Source: UBA3792 sp946185305
GTDB taxonomy: Bacteria; Bacillota; Clostridia; Christensenellales; CAG-138
DNA: 5,944 bases
Direction of reading: 5' to 3'
NCBI GenBank assembly: GCA_946185305.1
Contig: CAMHJE010000153.1
Span: 1 to 5,944, forward strand
Part shown: piece after piece, positions 1 through 5,814 of the stretch
Layout: each line of letters opens with the position of its first letter
Position numbering within the stretch: the first letter of the stretch is position 1
Translations under genes and position numbers: made by a program
The notes under the pieces: generated by a model
What the model saw: only the letters and a program-made list of their open reading frames with translations
The model's database searches: none
Told to the model about the DNA's origin: nothing

Positions 1-506
1 ATGAGATCATGGACGATGTCGTGAAGGTCGCGGAGGAGAACTGCAAAAAGTCCGGCGCGCACTTTACGATCACGCACGACATGAAAGAAGCGTTCAAGGA
101 CGCCGATATCGTCTACCCGAAATCGTGGGCGCCCTTTAAGGCCATGGAAGAGCGCACGGAGCTGTACGGCAACGGCGACCTCGATGGCATCAAGGCGCTC
201 GAAAAGCGGCTGTTGGCGCAGAACGCCGAGCATAAGGACTGGGAATGCACCGAGGAAATGATGCAGCTCACCAAGGACGGCAAGGCGCTCTATCTCCATT
301 GCCTGCCTGCCGACATCACCGACGTTTCCTGCGAAGCCGGCGAGGTCGCCGCGTCCGTGTTCGACCGCTACCGCGACCCGCTGTATAAGCAGGCCTCCTT
401 CAAGCCCTACATCATCGCCGCAATGATCTTCCTTGCGAAGGTCAAGGATCCGCAAAAGACGCTCCTCGCGCTCGAAAAGAAAGCCAAGGCAAGGCTGGAA
501 GAATAA
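1..506 (+). CDS. ygeW: YgeW-type carbamoyltransferase, C-terminal part (5' end outside window)
   Basis: This is the 3' end of a gene. The frame is open from the window edge, and the ATG at 9 is internal because the codons before it are also in frame. About 167 residues are visible, including the ornithine-binding half of an aspartate/ornithine carbamoyltransferase fold. Visible landmarks are DADIVYPKSWAPF, the family signature HCLPAD (codons at about 300-317), DVSCEAGEV, and the C-terminal segment FKPYIIAAMIFLAKV. The long insert between the DADIVYPKSW motif and HCLPAD, and the wording of HCLPADIT, match the YgeW family of knotted carbamoyltransferases rather than ArgF or PyrB. YgeW proteins are about 400 residues, so roughly 60% is missing. 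The family transfers carbamoyl groups, but its physiological substrate is not firmly established. It is usually found in purine or ureido-compound degradation clusters with YgeX/YgeY-type enzymes and carbamate kinase, which cannot be checked here because the left side is cut off. It ends in TAA and faces the operon to its right. Confidence 0.88.
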   Translation, partial: EIMDDVVKVAEENCKKSGAHFTITHDMKEAFKDADIVYPKSWAPFKAMEERTELYGNGDLDGIKALEKRLLAQNAEHKDWECTEEMMQLTKDGKALYLHCLPADITDVSCEAGEVAASVFDRYRDPLYKQASFKPYIIAAMIFLAKVKDPQKTLLALEKKAKARLEE

Positions 507-554
507 ACACTTGCACCATAGGCGCAAATATTACTGCGCAGCAATCTCCCCGCG

Positions 555-580
555 AAGCCTACCACGGTCTGCCGAGGCTT
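555..580 (+). terminator. Possible weak hairpin after the carbamoyltransferase gene
   Basis: AAGCCT (555-560) pairs with AGGCTT (575-580), with an inner CGG/CCG pair (565-567 and 572-574) around a TCTG loop and a 4-nt bulge on the left arm. It is followed by TTTGCCTTTCC, only a poor U-tract. It may assist termination of the rightward gene ahead of the much stronger hairpin at 612-643, but could be chance. Confidence 0.3.
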
Positions 581-611
581 TGCCTTTCCTCCCGGCGGAC
601 CGCTTATCGAA

Positions 612-643
612 AAAAGCCTCCGTATGCAGCGACGGAGGCTTTT
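612..643. terminator. Strong bidirectional intrinsic terminator between convergent genes
   Basis: A perfect 12-bp inverted repeat, AAAAGCCTCCGT (612-623) and ACGGAGGCTTTT (632-643), surrounds an 8-nt loop. The G+C-rich core is GCCTCCGT/ACGGAGGC. Read on the + strand it is followed by TTTTGTTG, serving the carbamoyltransferase gene that ends at 506. Read on the - strand it is followed by six T residues (A run at 610-615), serving the GntR gene that ends 24 nt away at 668. The U-tract is better in the leftward direction. Confidence 0.9.
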
Positions 644-667
644 GTTGTGATGCTGCTTTCGAAGGCT

Positions 668-1036
668 TTACCGCCACTCCTCCTCCACCATCCCCGCGGT
701 TTCTGCCGCGGTAAAGCCCATTGCCCTGGCCGTGGCAACAAGGGCATCGAGAGGTTCGGCAAGAGCGGCCATACGGCGACGGTCGCGCTCGGCAGCGGAC
801 AGCGCCGCGACATAGCACCCGCTGCCCGCGCGGGTTTCGATCAGACCGTCGGCTTCGAGCGCGTCCCACGCGCCGCGCACGGTGATGACCGACACGCCGA
901 GCTCCTTGGCGACCGTGCGGATCGGCGGCAGGGCAAAGCCCGCGGGCAGCTCGCCCGAAAGGATCTGCGCCGTGATCTGCCCCGCGATCTGCTTATATGC
1001 GGGCGTTTCGAGCGTCGGCAGTACCGAGAGCCGCAT
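668..1036 (-). CDS. GntR-family repressor, YtrA subfamily (122 aa)
   Basis: This is a short GntR regulator. Residues 8-77 form the winged helix-turn-helix: TPAYKQIAGQI, then LPPIRTVAKELGVSVITVRGAWDALEADGLIETRAGSGCYV, the family pattern with recognition helix VSVITVRGAWDAL and wing GSGCYV. After it come only about 45 residues, predicted as two helices (about 92-120) for dimerisation. There is no FCD, UTRA or aminotransferase domain. This size and layout define the YtrA subfamily, whose members repress ABC transporter operons and are released by peptide or cell-wall-active compounds. An open frame extends further upstream, but the ATG at 1036 gives the canonical N-terminus and its A is shared with the stop codon of the upstream permease (TGATG), indicating translational coupling. 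The upstream SD is weak. As the last gene of the operon it probably feeds back on the promoter at 2609-2636. The inducer cannot be read from the sequence. Confidence 0.9.
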   Translation of the reverse strand: MRLSVLPTLETPAYKQIAGQITAQILSGELPAGFALPPIRTVAKELGVSVITVRGAWDALEADGLIETRAGSGCYVAALSAAERDRRRMAALAEPLDALVATARAMGFTAAETAGMVEEEWR

Positions 1037-1728
1037 CAGAGGTTCACCCGGTCGAATATGTTCGCCGCGCGGCGATAGCCGAACAGCGTCAGCGCAAGGT
1101 ATCCGGCCGCGCCGAGCAGCAGCGCCGCGGTCTGCGCCGTCCATGCGCCGGGTGTGGACGGGAAGCAGTCGAGGTTCGTTTCGATCCAGTCGAACAGCGG
1201 GAGCGCCTCACGCACGGAGGCCGCCGCAATCGCAATCGCTTCGACCACGATGATATAACCGAACTTGATCATGAGGCTCGTTAGGATAACCCGGCTGTAT
1301 TTCGGCTCGTTCTTGAAAAACGCCGGAACCGTCGTCGCGTTATACAGTCCCATCAGGATCAGCCCCGCGCCAAGCAGCGTCAGGCTTGCGTCCAAGCCCG
1401 CCGGGTTCCCCGCAAGGCCCGCGGGCGGCAGAAAGGCGTGCACGAAGATCAGCCCGGTGCAGAGCACCAAAAACAGCATCTGCAGCAGCGCGACCGAAAG
1501 ATACCTGGCGCGCACGATGTCGCGTTTGGAGATCGGCAGCAGCGCCGAGAACTCAAAGTCCCCGTTCGCCTGTCCCTGCGTGAAGATGTACATCGTCGCG
1601 TTGCAGATGAAGAAGAACGCGACAAGGTACGGATAGCTCGGGATCAGCACCATAAACGCAAACCCGAGGTAGAAGAACACGAACGGCGGCACGCACAGCC
1701 GCAGCTCCTTATACAGCAGATTCTTCAT
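1036..1728 (-). CDS. ABC-2 type transporter permease (230 aa)
   Basis: This is an integral membrane protein with about six predicted hydrophobic segments (roughly residues 11-29, 31-50, 76-98, 114-133, 147-170 and 197-217). Between segments 2 and 3 is FEFSALLPISKRDIVRARYLS, the cytoplasmic coupling motif (E..LP.S..DIV.A.YL) of ABC-2 family proteins of the ABC2_membrane_5 type, found in the YtrC/D and PmtB/D class of exporters. Length is normal for the family. It is expected to pair with the ATPase encoded just upstream. Only one permease gene is present, so the simplest assembly is a homodimeric membrane part with two ATPases. The start at 1728 is supported by AGGAGGG (1740-1734) at good spacing. 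The frame overlaps the end of the ATPase gene by 20 nt and touches the GntR start by one nucleotide, so the three genes are one translationally linked unit. The transported compound is unknown; efflux of a peptide or cell-wall-active compound is inferred from family context. Confidence 0.88.
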   Translation of the reverse strand: MKNLLYKELRLCVPPFVFFYLGFAFMVLIPSYPYLVAFFFICNATMYIFTQGQANGDFEFSALLPISKRDIVRARYLSVALLQMLFLVLCTGLIFVHAFLPPAGLAGNPAGLDASLTLLGAGLILMGLYNATTVPAFFKNEPKYSRVILTSLMIKFGYIIVVEAIAIAAASVREALPLFDWIETNLDCFPSTPGAWTAQTAALLLGAAGYLALTLFGYRRAANIFDRVNL

Positions 1729-2569
1729 GGCGACCCTCCTGTTCCGTGTAGATCATAATGGATTCCAAATCGGCCGGCGCGGTCTGCAGCCCTTCGCACC
1801 GCGAAAGGTTTTCTGCCCGCACAAGCCCCGTGAACCCGAACGCGTGCGCCTTATAGCCGACAAGGTACGGCTTCATGCGCTCCAGGTCCGCCGCGCTGCC
1901 GGACACAAGCCGATACGCCGCGCGGAACGAATCGACGTCGGTGCTTGCCAGGATCTGCCCGTCGTGGATGTAGGTGATGTAGTCCGCGCACTTTTCAAGA
2001 TCGGAAATGATGTGCGTCGAAAACAGGATGCTCACTTGCCCGTCCTCGATGATCTCCCGGAACAGATCCAATAGATCGTCGCGCGAGACGGGATCGAGCC
2101 CGCTTGTCGGCTCGTCCAGAATCAGCAGCTCCGCATTGTGCGACAGCGCCAGCGCCAAAGCGTATTTTACGCGCATGCCCGCCGAAAGCTCCCCGACCTT
2201 TTTGTTTTCGTCGAGCGCAAAGCGGTCGAGATACCGCCGGTAAGCCGCCTCGTCCCATTCCGGATAGAACCGCCGCGTCACGTCGGTCACGACGGACAGC
2301 TTGGACTTTTTATAGCATTCAAACCCGCCGTTCACAAACCCGATGCGCCGCTTGCAGCCTGCCTCATCGTCCATAAACTCCACGCCGTCCAGCAGCACCT
2401 TGCCGCCGTCGCGCCGGATCAGGTTCAGCATCGCCTTCATCGTCGTGGTCTTGCCCGCGCCGTTGCGCCCGATGAAGCCCATAATATACCCCGGCTCGAG
2501 CGTGAACGACACCGGCCCGAGCGTGAACCGTTCGTATCGCTTTTCCAGTTCGCATACCTTTAAGAGCAT
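1709..2569 (-). CDS. ABC transporter ATP-binding protein (286 aa)
   Basis: This is the nucleotide-binding subunit of an ABC-2 type transporter. Motifs in order: Walker A GRNGAGKT (34-41), signature LSAGM (128-132, a variant of LSGGQ), Walker B LLILDEP (148-154), D-loop SGLD (156-159) and the switch histidine in STH (H186). The residue expected to be the Q-loop glutamine lies in GFVNGGFECY (77-86), where no Gln is present. Such substitutions occur in YtrB-like ATPases, but they make this copy worth noting. A C-terminal tail of about 75 residues after the ATPase core (about 211-286) carries an accessory domain common in exporters of this group. The start at 2569 follows AAGGAGGG (2583-2576), and the protein begins directly with the usual strand MLLKVCELEKRY. 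It is the first gene of the operon, preceded by a consensus promoter and a dyad operator, and is followed by the permease with a 20-nt overlap. Confidence 0.93.
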   Translation of the reverse strand: MLLKVCELEKRYERFTLGPVSFTLEPGYIMGFIGRNGAGKTTTMKAMLNLIRRDGGKVLLDGVEFMDDEAGCKRRIGFVNGGFECYKKSKLSVVTDVTRRFYPEWDEAAYRRYLDRFALDENKKVGELSAGMRVKYALALALSHNAELLILDEPTSGLDPVSRDDLLDLFREIIEDGQVSILFSTHIISDLEKCADYITYIHDGQILASTDVDSFRAAYRLVSGSAADLERMKPYLVGYKAHAFGFTGLVRAENLSRCEGLQTAPADLESIMIYTEQEGRHEESAV

Positions 2570-2575
2570 CTCCCG

Positions 2576-2583
2576 CCCTCCTT
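2576..2583 (-). promoter_or_regulatory. Ribosome binding site of the ABC ATPase gene
   Basis: On the - strand AAGGAGGG lies 6 nt before the ATG at 2569. It is a near-perfect Shine-Dalgarno sequence and fixes this start. The longer open frame upstream would begin inside the promoter/operator and is not credible. Confidence 0.85.
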
Positions 2584-2584
2584 A

Positions 2585-2611
2585 AATTGTGCTTATTTGA
2601 TATACACAATT
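2585..2611. promoter_or_regulatory. 27-bp dyad, probable GntR (YtrA-type) operator
   Basis: This is a perfect-centred inverted repeat: AATTGTG (2585-2591) pairs with CACAATT (2605-2611), and inside it TAT (2594-2596) pairs with ATA (2600-2602), with 2-nt mismatches between the outer and inner blocks and the centre at 2598. It overlaps the -10 box and the predicted transcription start, the position expected for a repressor. The downstream operon encodes a YtrA-type GntR protein, whose relatives bind long A+T-rich dyads at their own promoters. Autoregulation is therefore inferred; the dyad itself is directly visible. Confidence 0.75.
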
Positions 2612-2636
2612 ATACACGCTTCGGCGGCATTGTCAA
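2609..2636 (-). promoter_or_regulatory. Consensus sigma-70/SigA promoter of the ABC/GntR operon
   Basis: Read on the - strand: TTGACA (2636-2631), a 16-bp spacer, then TATAAT (2614-2609). Both hexamers match the consensus exactly. The predicted start is near 2602, leaving a leader of about 32 nt before the ATG at 2569. Such a strong core promoter would need a repressor to be silent, which fits the overlapping dyad. Confidence 0.88.
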
Positions 2637-2691
2637 GCCCGATATGGACCGGAGCTATCAAAATCCCTGCGCAGGCGAATGCGGTCTGCCG

Positions 2692-4041
2692 CTATGCCCC
2701 GTGTATCACGCTGCCGTCGATGGCGCTGAGCAGCAGCACGTCATGCCCCAGCGTGACCGAATACCGCAGCTCGTCTGAAAGGCCGCGCGTGTCGAGCCAG
2801 AACGCCCAGCACGGGATTTCGAGATACGCCTCGCCGTTGCGTTCGCGGACGGTGTACACGGTCAGCGCGATGCGGTAGACCTCCGCCGAGGCCGCGTGCG
2901 CCCGCCCCTCGCCGCTGAGCGCCGCGGACAGGGTGTTTTCGGCGCGAACAGTGATTTTCTCAAACGGCAGCAGCGGAACGTTCGGGTTCTCGACGCCCGC
3001 AACGACCTTCGGGGCATAATACCCGAACGCAGATACGCCGCCTTCCGTGACGAACAGCTCTATCGTCTCCGCGCCGATCCGGGCGCTGTAAGCCGTGCCG
3101 TCGTCGAAGATCGCGGATGGGGACAGGTTCGGCATCACGGGATAGCCGCCGAAGGTGCGCATCAGCGTGAACTGCCACCCGGTCGCCGCGCATTGCTGCA
3201 CCGGGCCGCTTTGCAAAAGGTTCGCTGGATACGCCGCGATCACGGAAAAATTCGCATAGCCGAGCCTTTCGACCGTCTCGACCGCCGTTTGCTCCGCCGC
3301 GCTTCGATCCAATGTCACCGGCTGCCACACGGCGGCAAGCGGCTCGCCCAATCGCGTATCCTCCTGCTGCCACGGCTCGGTATAGACCCATGTTCCGCCG
3401 CGCGTGAGAGAAAAGCTGTCCGCGCTCCATGTCACGGTTGCCCGCCCACCGTCCGGCAGCAGCCAGACCGAAGCGCCCGTTTCGATACCGCGATAGTCCT
3501 TGGCGGGCGTGACCGGCGTTTCATCCGGCGCGGCGGCGATCTCGGTCACAAAGCGGTTCGACGCCTCCTCCACCTCCTCGTCCGTCCAATAGGTATCGTC
3601 GTACCACGTCCCCGCCCGCTGCGCATCCACCGCGGCAAGGTACGCCTTAAACTGCTCGGTCAGCACAGCCTTGGTCGGCTCGTCGGTCGTGACGCCCTCC
3701 GGCGCGGGCAGCAGCGCGGACGCGAGCCGCACCGCGTCGTCCTTGGTGATTTCGCCCCTCTTTGTGCGGAACACCGGGTATACGCCGTCCGCTTTCTGCA
3801 TGATCGCGGCGTTCACGGTCACGATTCCGCCGCCGCTTGTGTCGAACGCTGTTTCCCATCGGTCGGGAAACGGCTGCCCGCCTGTCGGCACGGTCTCGCC
3901 CTCCGGCGCGGCGGTTTCCCGGATGCGGCTTTCCAGTACGCCGTCCGTTTTGTTCACGATATATTCGGTATCCGGCGTCGGCACGCACGCCAAAAGAAGC
4001 AGCGGCAGAAGGAGACATACAAGGCGATTTACAGATTTCAT
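2692..4041 (-). CDS. Lipoprotein of unknown function, DUF6034-like (449 aa)
   Basis: This is a secreted, membrane-anchored lipoprotein. The N-terminus has a short positive region, a hydrophobic stretch and the lipobox LLAC, giving lipidated Cys19. After it comes VPTPDTEYIVNKTDG, the kind of start (PTPE..VVNK.DG) I associate with clostridial DUF6034 lipoproteins; this is from memory and not verified. The body is Trp/Tyr-rich and predicted as alternating strands: an N-terminal part with DRWETAFDTSGGGIVTVNA (60-78), a helical and acidic stretch (about 97-170) and a beta-rich C-terminal half (about 185-449). It ends with EAYLEIPCWAFWLD (404-417) and LLLSAIDGSVI (436-446), the latter loosely like a PepSY-type strand-turn ending. 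No catalytic motif was recognised. A much longer frame extends upstream, but the ATG at 4041 has GGAGGAATAAAAATG directly before it and gives the signal peptide, and it lies only 2 nt after the stop of the preceding gene, so the two form an operon. It probably acts on the outer face of the membrane; ligand or partner is unknown. Confidence 0.85.
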   Translation of the reverse strand: MKSVNRLVCLLLPLLLLACVPTPDTEYIVNKTDGVLESRIRETAAPEGETVPTGGQPFPDRWETAFDTSGGGIVTVNAAIMQKADGVYPVFRTKRGEITKDDAVRLASALLPAPEGVTTDEPTKAVLTEQFKAYLAAVDAQRAGTWYDDTYWTDEEVEEASNRFVTEIAAAPDETPVTPAKDYRGIETGASVWLLPDGGRATVTWSADSFSLTRGGTWVYTEPWQQEDTRLGEPLAAVWQPVTLDRSAAEQTAVETVERLGYANFSVIAAYPANLLQSGPVQQCAATGWQFTLMRTFGGYPVMPNLSPSAIFDDGTAYSARIGAETIELFVTEGGVSAFGYYAPKVVAGVENPNVPLLPFEKITVRAENTLSAALSGEGRAHAASAEVYRIALTVYTVRERNGEAYLEIPCWAFWLDTRGLSDELRYSVTLGHDVLLLSAIDGSVIHGA

Positions 4042-4043
4042 TT

Positions 4044-5531
4044 TTATTCCTCCCCGTTCAGAAATGTATGCAGATCGATGTGCAGCGCCTTCTCGGTGAT
4101 ATATACCTGTTCCCAATCGACATAATCCATCTTGTTCATGTCGCCGCTCGGTATCTCGCCGTCGTCCAACTGCCACAGCTTGTTCCGGAAGCGGACGGTT
4201 TTGACATGGGTATACCACATCGTGACCGCCAGTTCGTCGTGCTGCATAAGCATCGGCAAAAACGCGCGGCTTGCAAAAATCTCGAAGTATACGTCGGTGG
4301 TTTGAACGTTTTGCAGAGCCTCGTTGGAATACGGACGACCCTGTCCGCGCGGTACCGAACCGCCGCGCAGACTGAAGTCCCGCGGCGCACCGGTGCTGCG
4401 TGTGACCCGTTTTCCGTCCAAGGTCATTTCCATAACGCGGCCGCCGCAATGTCGCTGCTCCCCCGTCCATTCCTCGGGCAGGTGCAGATGCAGCAGCGCC
4501 CAGATCCACGCGTCCCCGACCTCGAACGTTTCGAGCGTCAACGTCATGTCCGAAAAGTCCATCACGTCGTTGCGCATCGAGCCGTACCATGGGTATTGGC
4601 CGTCCTTGTCATAAAAGCCCTCGGCCACCATGCGGTCGATGTCCTCGACTCTGAGCGTGACCGTGTGCAGAACCGGCGCTTTTTCGGGCAGCACAACGGG
4701 TTCGACACCCTCGCACAGCGGTGCAAGCTCGACGTCGATCGCAAGCGCGTCTACGTACGTGCGCATCACCTCGCCGAAATGCGGATGCCCTTGCAGCGTC
4801 ATATAGGTGATCGCGTCGCCGTCGCGCTTTGTGAATTTCGTATCCCCATACCCATCGTATGCGTGTACGAACGGCACGATCCGAAGCATCTTGTGCGCCG
4901 CCAAGGTATGCGCGTCGATCGGGGCGAACAGCGTCACGGTGTAGTCGTCGCATCGGTCGTCCTTTGTCGCTCTGCCGTAGCGCACGGACATGTCCCGCAC
5001 CGGGAACGAGATTTCCTCCCCGTCGAGCCGCACGGCGTAGCGCAAAAACCACGCGTTCATGCATTGGCTCTCGGTCAGGCTCCATGAAGCGGGATGCTGT
5101 ACCCGAAGTGTCAGCGTCGTGCCCGCTTCGTCCGCATCGAGGCCGATCAGCGTCAGGCCGAGGTCTTGAAAATCGAGCGTCGCGCTGCGGTAGGTCGTCG
5201 GAAAATCGCCGTCGTCCTTCACGCTGTCCCAGTCGAACGTGCGAAGCGAAGTAAAAACCGGCAGCGGCTCGCTCGGCCTTGGAGCACGGATCGGCTCTGT
5301 GAGCGACGCCGTATCGCGCGGGGCGGGCGTGTCGGTCGGCGCGGCGGTCGGGACTTCGGTCGGCGCCGGTGAGGACGGTTCCGTGACCGCATCGAAAGAC
5401 GCAAGCGGCTCCGGTTCGATTTCGACGGTCGTTTTCACAACCGGCAGCGGCGTTTCGGGCGTCGGCACCGGCGCGCTCGCGTCGCACGCAAGCAGCAGCA
5501 CGGACAGCAGCAGGGCAAAAAGTTGTTTCAT
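4044..5531 (-). CDS. Lipoprotein with Pro/Thr-rich stalk and duplicated beta domain (495 aa)
   Basis: The function is not recognised. The N-terminus is a lipoprotein signal (MKQLFALLLSVLLLAC) with lipidated Cys16 and Asp17 after it. Residues about 18-92 are low-complexity and rich in Pro, Thr, Ala and Glu (for example TEVPTAAPTDTPAP), probably a flexible stalk through the cell wall. Two related regions follow. The first starts LDFQDLGLTL (119-128), with HPASW (146-150) and a conserved LDGEEI (169-174). The second starts MDFSDMTLTL (324-333), with LPEEW (351-355) and LDGKRV (371-376). Further matching segments are DDYTVTLFA (195-203) and TDVYFEIFA (412-420). This looks like a tandem duplication of a beta-rich, Ig-like unit. 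The start at 5531 has AGGAGGT (5544-5538) at correct spacing. The frame is open up to 5768, but that extension would bury the signal peptide. It is the first gene of a two-lipoprotein operon, ending 2 nt before the next start. The stalk and beta domains suggest an extracellular binding or sensing role (inference). Confidence 0.85.
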   Translation of the reverse strand: MKQLFALLLSVLLLACDASAPVPTPETPLPVVKTTVEIEPEPLASFDAVTEPSSPAPTEVPTAAPTDTPAPRDTASLTEPIRAPRPSEPLPVFTSLRTFDWDSVKDDGDFPTTYRSATLDFQDLGLTLIGLDADEAGTTLTLRVQHPASWSLTESQCMNAWFLRYAVRLDGEEISFPVRDMSVRYGRATKDDRCDDYTVTLFAPIDAHTLAAHKMLRIVPFVHAYDGYGDTKFTKRDGDAITYMTLQGHPHFGEVMRTYVDALAIDVELAPLCEGVEPVVLPEKAPVLHTVTLRVEDIDRMVAEGFYDKDGQYPWYGSMRNDVMDFSDMTLTLETFEVGDAWIWALLHLHLPEEWTGEQRHCGGRVMEMTLDGKRVTRSTGAPRDFSLRGGSVPRGQGRPYSNEALQNVQTTDVYFEIFASRAFLPMLMQHDELAVTMWYTHVKTVRFRNKLWQLDDGEIPSGDMNKMDYVDWEQVYITEKALHIDLHTFLNGEE

Positions 5532-5537
5532 GTTTCT

Positions 5538-5544
5538 ACCTCCT
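5538..5544 (-). promoter_or_regulatory. Ribosome binding site of the first lipoprotein gene
   Basis: AGGAGGT on the - strand lies 6 nt before the ATG at 5531 and decides this start over the ATG at 5768, which has a 79-residue upstream extension without any protein-like character. Confidence 0.8.
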
Positions 5545-5561
5545 CTTTGGTTTTCGCCATC

Positions 5562-5570
5562 AGCATACCA
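5562..5570 (-). promoter_or_regulatory. Possible extended -10 promoter of the lipoprotein operon
   Basis: On the - strand TGGTATGCT is an extended -10 (TGn followed by TATGCT, 4 of 6 matches to TATAAT). At the matching -35 position there is only ACAGAA, so the promoter would be weak without help. The predicted start near 5555 leaves a leader of about 23 nt before the ATG at 5531. The phased repeats immediately upstream could bind an activator that compensates. Confidence 0.5.
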
Positions 5571-5577
5571 AAAAGTT

Positions 5578-5617
5578 GTCACGATTCTGTCTCGAAACGG
5601 TCTCGATTTTGTAAGGA
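5578..5617 (-). repeat. Three to four repeats phased at 11 bp upstream of the lipoprotein promoter
   Basis: On the + strand the units read GTCACGA (5578-5584), GTCTCGA (5589-5595), GTCTCGA (5600-5606) and a weaker GTAAGGA (5611-5617), each starting exactly 11 bp after the previous one. In the direction of transcription this is TCGAGAC, TCGAGAC and TCGTGAC, each followed by 4 less conserved bases. Direct heptamers at 11-bp steps place binding units on one DNA face and are typical of OmpR/PhoB-family response regulators. The regulator is not in this window. Confidence 0.6.
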
Positions 5618-5693
5618 TTTTCAATGGCGCTCCCTTGCGGACGCCCTCCTGTCCCTGTGCCGAGGGCAGATTGTGGGAAAAAGGGGGTGAAGA

Positions 5694-5759
5694 TGGAGTT
5701 CGGAAGAGAGTATAACGATCATACGGGCGTGGAAAGAGACAATCTATCTGCTTTTTGAA
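5694..5759 (+). CDS. Doubtful small ORF (21 aa)
   Basis: The frame reads MEFGREYNDHTGVERDNLSAF and then TGA. It is preceded by AAGGGGGTGAAG, a purine-rich sequence that would serve as a ribosome binding site. No family is recognised and the peptide has no membrane segment. It runs against the leftward lipoprotein operon and shares the upstream region with it. It could be a small regulatory peptide, the remnant of a longer gene or chance. Confidence 0.2.
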
Positions 5760-5787
5760 CAGAACCATCTCTTTGAGGGATGAGAAA

Positions 5788-5814
5788 CTGTCAAAACTGT
5801 CAAACTGTCAAAAA
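5788..5814. repeat. Triple CTGTCAAA short tandem repeat
   Basis: Three head-to-tail copies of CTGTCAAA with variable A tails start at 5788, 5797 and 5805 (unit lengths 9, 8 and 10). On the - strand this gives three consecutive TTGACAG, each a perfect -35 hexamer, but no -10 box lies at 16-18 bp from any of them. The array may be a protein-binding site or a slippage product. Confidence 0.6.

Noticed and set aside
1037..1144. Upstream extension of the GntR frame to 1144
   Set aside because: The added 36 residues are Arg-rich, overlap the permease and are not part of the GntR fold. The ATG at 1036 gives the standard N-terminus.
2896..4125. 409-codon open frame on the + strand, opposite the second lipoprotein gene
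   Set aside because: Its product is full of Arg, His, Pro and Cys without domain character, as expected from the antisense of a G+C-rich gene. The opposite strand gives a signal peptide, an SD and an operon arrangement.
4042..4590. Upstream extension of the 449-aa lipoprotein frame to an ATG at 4590
   Set aside because: It would overlap the preceding gene by over 500 nt and bury a clear lipoprotein signal peptide. The ATG at 4041 has its own strong SD.
3837..5087. 416-codon open frame on the + strand, opposite the lipoprotein genes
   Set aside because: It crosses the junction of two well-supported minus-strand genes, has a low-complexity basic product and no ribosome binding site or family match.
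5643..5667. Hairpin GCCCTC/GAGGGC as a terminator
   Set aside because: The 6-bp stem has a 13-nt loop and no T-tract follows on either strand.
5532..5768. Upstream extension of the 495-aa lipoprotein to 5768
   Set aside because: It would run through the promoter and phased repeats and put 79 residues before the signal peptide.
5788..5814. CRISPR-like or promoter reading of the CTGTCAAA repeats
   Set aside because: The units are 8-10 nt without spacers, so this is not a CRISPR array. The three TTGACA on the - strand have no -10 box at proper distance.
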